Part shown: positions 16,142 through 23,249 of the stretch, piece after piece
Numbering within the stretch: the stretch's first letter is position 1
Layout of the letters: every line of letters starts with the position of its first letter
Origin: Salinigranum rubrum
GTDB taxonomy: Archaea > Halobacteriota > Halobacteria > Halobacteriales > Haloferacaceae
DNA: 64,000 nucleotides
NCBI RefSeq assembly: GCF_002906575.1
Contig: NZ_CP026309.1
Coordinates: 1,054,001-1,118,000, forward strand
Direction: 5' to 3'
Position numbers and translations under genes: made by a program
Notes under the pieces: generated by a model
The model's input: the letters and a program-made list of their open reading frames with translations, nothing else
Databases searched by the model: none
Told to the model about the DNA's origin: nothing

Positions 16142-16409
16142 CGAATTCATCAAGGGGCTCGGCATCTTCACGGGCGGTGGTCTCGCCTGGCTGACCCTCG
16201 CGAGCTGGTACCGGACCCCTGGCTTCGAGAGCACCCAGCAGCTCGTCGCGCCGATCACCGTCTCCGGGGACAACCTGTTCAACGCGCTCGGGATCGTGCT
16301 GATGGACGTCTTCTTCTGGTTCACCCTCATCGGCGCGCTGACGTTCTGGGTGCTCATCCCGGGGACCCGAGAGCTGCGTAAGGCTATCGAGAACCGCCGC
16401 ACCGAGTAG
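16134..16409 (+). CDS. Small two-helix membrane protein of the cytochrome b operon, 91 aa
   Basis: It begins MADEFIKGLGIFTGGGLAWL and has hydrophobic segments IFTGGGLAWLTLASW and ALGIVLMDVFFWFTLIGALT, ending in a charged helix (ELRKAIENRRTE). The ATG inside the end of the preceding gene is chosen because this family normally begins MADEF-like and the overlap indicates coupling. It is the last plus-strand gene of the respiratory operon; a T-rich stretch at 16420-16425 follows. Function unknown; an accessory subunit is likely. Confidence 0.75.
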   Translation: MADEFIKGLGIFTGGGLAWLTLASWYRTPGFESTQQLVAPITVSGDNLFNALGIVLMDVFFWFTLIGALTFWVLIPGTRELRKAIENRRTE

Positions 16410-16964
16410 CTCGCCCGCGCTCTTTTCATCCCGTTCTCCTCTTCGGACCGGACCGTCTGTCGCCTCTCGCGCACCGAAGAGTGACGCCTCGGACGCACGG
16501 TCTCTCGTGAACGGGCACGGTCTCTCCCGAACGAGTCCGAGTTCACCCGTCTGCGGCATCCCCGGCACCTACTGCGAGTGTCTCCCGGCGCGAGTTCGTC
16601 GCCGGCGAGAGTCGGCGTGAACAGCGGCGGTGCACGGACGCGGCTGACCGTTGTCTCGTCCGCTCTCGGCCGGCGCCTCGCGCCGGCGCTGATGCGAGCG
16701 GGCCACGCTGTGTCTCGCTGGCCACGCGAGCGACTCGTGGGGTCCGCAGACGCAGACGAATCGGCCAGGGGCGCTTGTGGTCTCAGCGCGTCCGTACACC
16801 ACACGGTCGCTGCAGTACGCCCGTACACCACGCGGTCGCCGTCGCTGTTCGTATCCTCCCCGTCTTTCCCTCCCCTCGGTTCGCCGAATACACCCATTCC
16901 ACGCCGAACACGCCACGCTCTCGCGTCAGCAAACCCTGACCGCGAAATCGCGCGTCGAGCCGTC
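16410..16964. other. Gene-free stretch with a short direct repeat
   Basis: About 555 bp between two convergent genes. The several long open frames here are Arg/Ser/Pro-rich and lack protein character. A block cgtacaccac(a)cggtcgc occurs twice near 16790-16840. I see no RNA gene or mobile-element terminal repeat. Confidence 0.55.
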
Positions 16965-17411
16965 TCAGACGATGGCCGTCCAGATGGGCTCGATGATGAA
17001 AAAGAGGCTCTGGAAGCCGGCGTACAGCAGCGCGACGAGCGACGCCGTGAGGGCCGCCTTCGGTCGTTCCATCTGCATCTCGTTGCGGGCTTCGACCCTG
17101 CGGGCTTCGAACTCGAAGAAGTCCGCGAGGAACACCCCGAGGACGAGGACGGACATGACCATGCCGCCGTGCGGCGCGACGACGAGGAAGGCGAACGACG
17201 CGAGGACGAGGAGCACCGTCGTGACCGAGTGTGGGGTGTACCGTTCTATCTCGGCGTCGTCCTCAGCGTCCTCCGCCTGCTCGACGTGCTTTCGGTGCGC
17301 GAGGAGGCGCGTCACCATGTTCGCCAGCACCAGCACCAGCACGACGAACGGGATCACCGACGCCGCCGCGACCAGTGGGTCGAGCGGGACGAGGAACTGA
17401 AGCGGTTGCAT
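16965..17411 (-). CDS. Haloarchaeal three- to four-helix membrane protein, 148 aa
   Basis: The membrane segments are VAAASVIPFVVLVLVLANMV, VTTVLLVLASFAFLVVAPHG, GMVMSVLVLGVFLADFFEF and ALTASLVALLYAGFQSLFFI. Between the first two is a charged loop (RKHVEQAEDAEDDAEIERY). A conserved Pro-His (APHGGMV) starts the third helix. It is convergent with the cytochrome b operon and resembles DUF7313-type proteins that usually lie beside it. Likely a partner of the respiratory complex, but this rests on gene order only. Confidence 0.7.
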   Translation of the reverse strand: MQPLQFLVPLDPLVAAASVIPFVVLVLVLANMVTRLLAHRKHVEQAEDAEDDAEIERYTPHSVTTVLLVLASFAFLVVAPHGGMVMSVLVLGVFLADFFEFEARRVEARNEMQMERPKAALTASLVALLYAGFQSLFFIIEPIWTAIV

Positions 17412-17435
17412 ACCCGACGTTCGGGCAGGTACTCA

Positions 17436-18158
17436 TTAGAGTTTTTCCAATCTCCGCGCCCCGTCGGCGGGTGTCGGAGGCCGGAGGAGGTCGACCGTCC
17501 GGCCGACGGTCAACCGGACCGGGTCGTCGACCGTCACCCGTCGTCTGACTTGGCCGTCGACGACGAGCGAGACGGGCGACTCGTCGCGCTCGACGTCGAG
17601 GGCGACCGGGGCATCGACCACCCAGGTGCGCGGCTTCGTCGTGTACGGCGAGATGGGGACGACCGCGAGTCCCGCCCCGGCGGCGAGGAGCGGACCGCCG
17701 GTGGCGTGGCCGTAGCCGGCGCTTCCGGCAGGGGTGGCGACGACGACGCCGTCGGCGCGGAACGACCCCAGCACGCCCGACCCGTCGGCGACCGTGTACT
17801 CGGAGATGTGGGCGGGTTCGCTCGTCACGAGCGCGACGTCGAGGAGGCCCCGCACCTCGCGTCCGCTGACGTCGACCGACAGGACCGGGTGCGGGACGGT
17901 CCGCGCGTCGAGTTCGGTCGGGCTGAGGGCGGTGAGCGCCTCGTCGACCTGCTCCCGCGCGACGCCGTGTCGACCGACGCTCGTCGCGACGGGGAGCACC
18001 GGCACCGGGGCGGGGTCGTCGACCAGCGAGCGGAGCGCCTCGTCGCCAACCGCGAGGACGAGGTCGGCCGCCCCCTCGCGGTCGGTCAGCGTGACGTCGG
18101 GTTCGTCGTCGGAGAGGTCGGCCGCCCCCGGGGCGCGGACGGCAACCGTCACCGACAT
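17436..18158 (-). CDS. NAD kinase-like protein with degenerate GGDGT motif, 240 aa
   Basis: It is related to ATP-NAD kinases. The C-terminal half shows the family signature ATPAGSAGYGHATGGPLLA (normally TPTGSTAY...SAGG), followed by VVPISPYTTKPRTW, the beta-rich domain. In the N-terminal half the catalytic GGDGT motif is replaced by LVLAVGDEALRSLV. Loss of the double Gly and the Thr suggests weak or changed phosphate-donor binding. The ATG at 18158 starts a normal N-terminus (MSVTVAVRAPGA). Size is small for the family (about 270-300). It may be a paralogue that binds but does not phosphorylate NAD. Confidence 0.75.
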   Translation of the reverse strand: MSVTVAVRAPGAADLSDDEPDVTLTDREGAADLVLAVGDEALRSLVDDPAPVPVLPVATSVGRHGVAREQVDEALTALSPTELDARTVPHPVLSVDVSGREVRGLLDVALVTSEPAHISEYTVADGSGVLGSFRADGVVVATPAGSAGYGHATGGPLLAAGAGLAVVPISPYTTKPRTWVVDAPVALDVERDESPVSLVVDGQVRRRVTVDDPVRLTVGRTVDLLRPPTPADGARRLEKL

Positions 18159-18369
18159 CGGCGTCCCTCCCGCGTCACACGCATCACGGTCACCGCTTCG
18201 CCTGCACGGATAAAAGTCCCCGCGGTTCACGCCGGTTGGGACGACGCGGAGGACGCGTGCCGGCCGCCCGTCGACCCCTCGTCGATTCGTTCTCCCGCCG
18301 GCGGTCGGTTCGTCGTCCGGTCGTGGCTCGCCGGCGTCCACCCGTCGACACCAGCGTCACCGCTCGGAG

Positions 18370-19665
18370 TCAGAACGGCCAGTCGCCCGTCGCTCGCATC
18401 CCCGCCGCCTCGCCCTGATCTTCGAGCGCGTCGGCGATTCGCTCGCGGGGGTGGGATTCGAGGTCGGCGTCCGCGCGCGCGAGTTCGACGACCACCTCGG
18501 CGAGTAGCACGGCCTGCTCGCGGAACGTCCGCATCTCGAGTTTGTCCAGCGTGTCCGCCTCGGTGTGGCCCCAGCCGCGTCCGCGTTCGCCGGTCTCCGC
18601 CGACACCATACAGCCCGGGAGGCCGCGGGCGACGAACGGCCAGTGGTCCGAGTGCGGGAGGTGTTCGGGGACGACCGTGATGGGGTGGTCGTACCGCTCG
18701 CCCACGCGCTCGAACGCGTCCCCGAGGCCGTCGAAGCCGCCCACGTGCGTCTGGAGCGTGCGGCCCCCGCACACCCCGTCGAGGTTGCAGACGGCGCGAA
18801 CGTCGTCCGCGCGTTCGGCGTGATACCCCGACCCGACGAGGCCGACCTCCTCGCTGCCGAAACACGCGAGGTGAACCCGCGTGTCGAGTTCGTCTTCGCG
18901 CTCGGCGAGGACGCGCGCGACTTCGACCACCATCGCCGTCCCCGCGCCGTTGTCGAGCGCGCCCTCGGCGACGTCGTGAGCGTCGACGTGGCTCGTCAGG
19001 TAGACCGCCTCGTCGGTGTCGGGGCCGACGTCGGCGTGGACGTTTCCGCTCTCGGCGTCGGGCGTCTCACATCGGGTGCGGACGGTCACGTCCTCGTCGA
19101 CGTGCCGTCGGGCCAGTTGCGCGCCGACCTCCTTCGAGACACCCACCGCGGGAATCTCGCCGATCGGTGCGTCCTCGGTGCCGACACTCCCCGTCGGTGG
19201 AAGCTGACCCGGAACGTGGTTGCGGAAGACGAAGCCCGCGGCCCCCGCCTCGACGGCCCGGTAGTACTTCTCGCGACGGTGGATGAAACGGTCGACGTGG
19301 TCGGGGACGGTCGAGGAGACGAGGACGACCGTCCCGGAGAGGTCGCGGTCGAACGCCTCGGGGAGTCCGTCGCCTACGTCGACGAGCCGTCCCGTCGCGC
19401 TCCCGCTCGGACTCCGCGGGAGCGCGATGCACGAGAGCGTGCGTTCGCCGGCGTCGACCGCGCTGTCGCCGCGAACCCACCCCTGGATGGGGAACGGGTC
19501 GACGGTCGCGTCGCGCGCGCCGACCGCCGAGAGCGCCTCCCGGGTCGCCGCCAGCGCCTCGTCTTCGCCGGGCGTGCCGGCCATCCGGTTCCCGATGTCG
19601 ACCAGCCGTTCGAGGTGTGACCACCCGACGTCGCTCGTGAAGGTGTCTCCGATCCACGCGGTCAT
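18370..19665 (-). CDS. M28 family zinc metallopeptidase with PA domain, 431 aa
   Basis: This is an aminopeptidase-like enzyme with two zinc ions. The ligands are visible in order: His/Asp in LTSHVDAHD, Asp in GALDNGAGTAM, Glu pair in ACFGSEEVGLVG, Asp in AVCNLDGV and the final His in GWGHTEADTLDKLEMR. A protease-associated insert (residues about 95-190, with LSGTVVLVSSTVPDHVDRF) lies between the N-terminal helix region and the zinc core. No signal peptide is present, so it is likely cytoplasmic. The ATG at 19665 fits better than one 21 bp upstream (MAPPRGG). Gene stands alone. Confidence 0.9.
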   Translation of the reverse strand: MTAWIGDTFTSDVGWSHLERLVDIGNRMAGTPGEDEALAATREALSAVGARDATVDPFPIQGWVRGDSAVDAGERTLSCIALPRSPSGSATGRLVDVGDGLPEAFDRDLSGTVVLVSSTVPDHVDRFIHRREKYYRAVEAGAAGFVFRNHVPGQLPPTGSVGTEDAPIGEIPAVGVSKEVGAQLARRHVDEDVTVRTRCETPDAESGNVHADVGPDTDEAVYLTSHVDAHDVAEGALDNGAGTAMVVEVARVLAEREDELDTRVHLACFGSEEVGLVGSGYHAERADDVRAVCNLDGVCGGRTLQTHVGGFDGLGDAFERVGERYDHPITVVPEHLPHSDHWPFVARGLPGCMVSAETGERGRGWGHTEADTLDKLEMRTFREQAVLLAEVVVELARADADLESHPRERIADALEDQGEAAGMRATGDWPF

Positions 19666-19945
19666 GCCCCCACGTGGCGGGGCCATGCGGAAACCGTTTC
19701 GGTCACCTTCCGACCGCCCGTCGTGTCATGCGCGTCACTCGTCCGAAGAAACACCACTGAGCGGGGCTCGGTGGGCGAGAGGCCCCCGGAGTTCCGGCGG
19801 TCCGACGGCGACACGACTTCGATTTACGAACCATAGTAGTTCACCATTTGAATCCCTGATTATCCTTTCGATGGTCTGAAATTACTTCCTGTGTCGTCTG
19901 CTGCCATCGACAGGGTTTTATTCACAACCCCATGTATATTTGTGT

Positions 19946-21109
19946 ATGACAACTGTTCGCATCGCGGGCGCAACACTCACTCACTTCGGGAGTCACCCCG
20001 ACCGGACGGGGCGCGACCTGTTCGCCGAGGCCGCGCTCGGCGCCCGTGAGCAGGCCGGCGTCCCACGGGACGACATCGACGAGGTCGCCTACGGCAACTT
20101 CATGGGTGAACTCGCCGAGCGGCAGGGACACCAGGGTCCCATCATGGCCGAGGCGGCGGGCCTGAACTGCCCCGCGACCAGATACGAGGACGCCTGTGCC
20201 TCCGCGGGGGTCGCGGTCCGGGCCGGGGTGTCCGCGATTCGGTCGGGACGGGCCGACGTCGTCCTCGCCGGCGGGATGGAGCGAATGACGAACCAGGAGA
20301 CGGAGAACACGACGGAGTTCCTCGCCATCGCCGCCGACGAACTGTACGAGGTCCGCGCCGGCATGACGTTCCCCGGCGCGTACGCGCTGATGCAGCGCGC
20401 CTACATGAACGAGTTCGGCGGCGAGCGCGAGGACTTCGCGCACATCGCCGTGAAGAACCACGACCACGCGCTCCCGAACGAGTACGCACAGTACCGGAGC
20501 GCCATCTCGGTCGAGGACCACCTCGACGCGCCGATGATCTCCGACCCGGTCGGCCTGTACGACTCCTGTCCCATCACCGACGGCGCCGCGGCCGTGATTC
20601 TCGTGTCCGAGGAGTACGCCGCCGAACACGCTCTCGACGCCCCGGTCGCCATCACGGGGACCGGTCAGGGCGGGGACAACATCGCGCTCCAGGATCGAAC
20701 ACACCTCAACCGGACGCCCGCGACGGCGCGCGCGGCCGACGAGGCGTTCGCCGACGCCGGAATCACCCCCGACGACGTGGCCGCCGTCGAGGTCCACGAC
20801 TGTTTCACCGTCGCCGAGGTGCTCGCGCTCGAAGGGCTCGGCTTCTACGACCCCGGCGAGGCGGTCACGGCCGCCCGCGACGGCGAGACGACGAAACACG
20901 GCTCGCTCCCCGTAAACCTCTCCGGGGGGCTGAAGGCGAAGGGCCACCCCGTCGGCGCGACGGGCGCCTCGCAGATCACCGAGATGTACCGCCTCCTCAC
21001 GGGCGAGCACCCGAACAGCGAGTACGTCGACGGCCGCGTCGGCGTGACGCACAACGCCGGCGGGACGGTCGCGAGTGCGGTCGTCCACGTCCTGGAGGTG
21101 GACGCGTGA
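19946..21109 (+). CDS. Thiolase family protein (acetyl-CoA acetyltransferase-like), 387 aa
   Basis: It belongs to the thiolase superfamily, most like the SCP2/archaeal thiolases that work with a DUF35 partner. The nucleophile Cys is in EDACASAGVAVRAG (residue about 85). The His motif is NLSGGLKAKGHPVGATG. The final Cys/Gly motif is altered to HNAGGTVASAVVHVLE, lacking the second Cys of degradative thiolases, as is usual in this archaeal subgroup. It overlaps the DUF35 gene by GTGA. Archaeal HMG-CoA synthesis uses a thiolase-DUF35-synthase complex; no synthase lies here, so this pair may serve another acyl-CoA route. A TATA-like tttatt lies at 19917-19922. Confidence 0.9.
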   Translation: MTTVRIAGATLTHFGSHPDRTGRDLFAEAALGAREQAGVPRDDIDEVAYGNFMGELAERQGHQGPIMAEAAGLNCPATRYEDACASAGVAVRAGVSAIRSGRADVVLAGGMERMTNQETENTTEFLAIAADELYEVRAGMTFPGAYALMQRAYMNEFGGEREDFAHIAVKNHDHALPNEYAQYRSAISVEDHLDAPMISDPVGLYDSCPITDGAAAVILVSEEYAAEHALDAPVAITGTGQGGDNIALQDRTHLNRTPATARAADEAFADAGITPDDVAAVEVHDCFTVAEVLALEGLGFYDPGEAVTAARDGETTKHGSLPVNLSGGLKAKGHPVGATGASQITEMYRLLTGEHPNSEYVDGRVGVTHNAGGTVASAVVHVLEVDA

Positions 21110-21489
21110 ACCCGAAGGTCCGCGACGAGGGCTACGACGACCTCCTCGACGCCGCCGAGGAGGGGGAGGCGTACTACCTCGCGTGTGCGAACGGTCACGG
21201 GTCGCTCCCGCCGCGACGGACCTGTCCGCACTGTGGCTCTGTCGACCTCTCGGAGGAGTCGCTCCCCGACTCGGGCACCGTCGAGACCTACACCACGACA
21301 CAGGTCGCCGCGCCGTCGTTCGCGTCGAAGACGCCGTACACGACCGCCGTCGTCGACTTCGGTCCCGTCCGCCTGACCGGCATCGTCCGCGCCGACGCCG
21401 AAGACGTCGAGGTGGGGATGCGCGTCGGCCTCGCCGTCGGGCGGAACACGATGACGGGCAACCGGATGCTGACGTTCCACCCGCGGTAG
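21106..21489 (+). CDS. DUF35 Zn-ribbon/OB-fold protein, thiolase partner, 127 aa
   Basis: The N-terminal helix is followed by a zinc ribbon and an OB fold. The ribbon normally has two CxxC pairs; here CANGH...CPHCG shows CPHC intact, while the first pair is Cys-Ala-Asn-Gly, with only one Cys, so zinc binding may be incomplete. The OB fold includes VETYTTTQVAAP and VDFGPVRLTGIV. Such proteins bridge thiolase and the next enzyme, holding the CoA end of the intermediate. Starts at GTG overlapping the thiolase stop, so the two are made together. Confidence 0.88.
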   Translation: MNPKVRDEGYDDLLDAAEEGEAYYLACANGHGSLPPRRTCPHCGSVDLSEESLPDSGTVETYTTTQVAAPSFASKTPYTTAVVDFGPVRLTGIVRADAEDVEVGMRVGLAVGRNTMTGNRMLTFHPR

Positions 21490-21522
21490 CGTCACGGCGC
21501 GCGCCGGGTGGGACCGTTCGCG

Positions 21523-22473
21523 TTAGGCCGGGGCCGAAAGCGCCTCCCGAACCGTCCCGAGGAACGCCGACGGGTGCTCGACGTGCGGCAGGAGTTTCGC
21601 GTCGTCGATGACGACCAGCCGTGCGTCCGCCTCCTCCGCGAGTTCCCGTCCGTCAGAGAGCGGCGTGATGTCGGCCTCCCGCCCCCAGATGAAGGTGACG
21701 GGGACGTCGAGCCCCGCGAGCGCCTCGCCGAGGTCGACCTCCGAGTTCAAGAACCCCGAGATGAACGACGCGGGGGCGAACCGGGCGTTCGGCTGGTGGG
21801 CCGTCCGCCACTCGTACGCCATCCACTCCTCGGAGACCGACCCCATGTCGTAGTAGCCGTGGTCGGCGTTGAAGTACCGGATGGAGGGCTTCGAGGCGAG
21901 GAGGTTGAACAGCGCCGTCCCCACGACCGGCGCTCGAACGAGTTCACGCAGCCACGTCAGCCGGTCCGGGCCACCCGTGGCGGTGGGACAGACGGCGACG
22001 AGACGGGAGACGGAGACGTCGGTGTACGGGTCCGACAGCGCCGCCGCCACGTACGCCGTGGTGAGCGAGGAGACCACCACTGACGGCCGGTCGTACTCCG
22101 CGAGGAAGTCGGCGACGAAATCCTCGTACAGCGCCGCGGAGTACTGCAGCGACGGACGGTCCGAACAGCCGAACCCGGGGAGGTCGGGGGCGACGACGTG
22201 GTAGTCGTCCGCGAGTTCGTCGAACACCGTCCGGAACTCACCCGACGACCCCGCGGCGTTGATACCGTGCAAGAGCACGACCGTCGGGGCGTCCTCCGGG
22301 CCGGCCTCGGTGTAAGCGACGTCCATCCCGCGCCAGCGATACGTCCGATGGTCACCGGAGAGTGGCGGTTCGAGCGAGTCGGCGGACCCGGCGAGGAGTC
22401 GATTGAGTGCCGTGAGGCTTCCGACGGCGGCGAGACCGACGCCGGCGGCCTTCGCGAGGCTTCGCGCGTTCAT
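21523..22473 (-). CDS. Alpha/beta hydrolase with atypical nucleophile elbow, 316 aa
   Basis: It has the alpha/beta hydrolase fold with oxyanion HG motif VVLLHGINAAGSSGEF, the DLPGFGCSDRP loop, an acid after the sixth strand (VTFIWGREADITPLSD) and the catalytic His in KLLPHVEHP. The nucleophile elbow reads VVVSSLTTAYVAAAL, so Gly-x-Ser-x-Gly is replaced by Ser-Ser-Leu-Thr-Thr-like residues; the Ser at the turn is still available. The N-terminus (residues 1-30) has a weak hydrophobic stretch (KAAGVGLAAVGSLTALNRLL) that may be a membrane anchor. Substrate unknown. Convergent with the DUF35 gene. Confidence 0.85.
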   Translation of the reverse strand: MNARSLAKAAGVGLAAVGSLTALNRLLAGSADSLEPPLSGDHRTYRWRGMDVAYTEAGPEDAPTVVLLHGINAAGSSGEFRTVFDELADDYHVVAPDLPGFGCSDRPSLQYSAALYEDFVADFLAEYDRPSVVVSSLTTAYVAAALSDPYTDVSVSRLVAVCPTATGGPDRLTWLRELVRAPVVGTALFNLLASKPSIRYFNADHGYYDMGSVSEEWMAYEWRTAHQPNARFAPASFISGFLNSEVDLGEALAGLDVPVTFIWGREADITPLSDGRELAEEADARLVVIDDAKLLPHVEHPSAFLGTVREALSAPA

Positions 22474-22556
22474 ACACCCTCCTGCGGACGCGACCGACTT
22501 GACCCCCACGGCTGCACGCTCGGTCCGCTGTCGGTTCCGAGGGGTCGAACCGGTCT

Positions 22557-23249
22557 TCAGTCGCGTCCGCGCGCGGCCGCCCCGACCGCTGGTCGCCACA
22601 CCAGCAGGCCGACCGAGACGACGTACGCCAGCGTGGAGAGGTCGTACGACCACGCGCCCGCCGTCACGCCGACGGCCCCGACCGTCCCGCCGAGGAGCCC
22701 CGAGAGCGCGGCGGCGGCGACGGGTAGCGTACACGACACGCAAGAGAAGAAGCCGACGGCCCCGCCGACGACGCCAGCCCCCGCGCTCGCGACGTCGGCG
22801 ACGAGGCGGTAGACGAGGTACGCGAGGACGGCGTAGCCGACGGTCTTGAACGGCAACAGCACCACGCGCACCGTATCGTCGTATAGGAGCGCCGGGCCCC
22901 ACCCGGGCGGGAGGTCGAGCACGCGAAGCGTTCCCGCCCCCGTTCCCGCCCCGAGCGTCCCGTCGAGCCACGTCAACACGAGCAGGTAGCCGACGCCCAC
23001 CCCGAGCGCGAGGAGGCGACGCCGGCCCGTCACGCGGGGACGGTCGACGACGAGCAGCGCGAGGAGAGCGACGTTCACCCAGACGAACGGGTAGAGGACG
23101 TACCGCGGGGCCACCACGCTGTACGACGAGCGCGAGAAGTACGCGCCGAGGACGAGCAGTTCGCACGCGACGAGCGCGCCGGCGACGAGCACCAGTCGCC
23201 GCGCGTCGAGGTCGCTGTCGCGGCCGAGGAGGGCGAAGGGCGCGCTCAC
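22557..23249 (-). CDS. Multi-pass membrane protein with membrane CxxC, copper-supply neighbourhood, 230 aa
   Basis: Five to six membrane segments are visible, including LVLVAGALVACELLVLGAYF, LLALGVGVGYLLVLTWL and VGGAVGFFSCVSCTLPVAAA. The last contains a Cys-x2-Cys pair at the start of a helix, which could bind copper or be a redox pair. The ATG overlaps the P-type ATPase stop, and it is the last gene in the copper group. A DUF7546-like haloarchaeal family is possible. A role in copper delivery is inferred from gene order and the CxxC only. Confidence 0.65.
   Translation of the reverse strand: MSAPFALLGRDSDLDARRLVLVAGALVACELLVLGAYFSRSSYSVVAPRYVLYPFVWVNVALLALLVVDRPRVTGRRRLLALGVGVGYLLVLTWLDGTLGAGTGAGTLRVLDLPPGWGPALLYDDTVRVVLLPFKTVGYAVLAYLVYRLVADVASAGAGVVGGAVGFFSCVSCTLPVAAAALSGLLGGTVGAVGVTAGAWSYDLSTLAYVVSVGLLVWRPAVGAAARGRD

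Noticed and set aside
16578-18680. 700-codon plus-strand frame
   Set aside because: It is the antisense shadow of the membrane protein, NAD-kinase-like and M28 genes. The composition is Arg/Asp-rich without domains.
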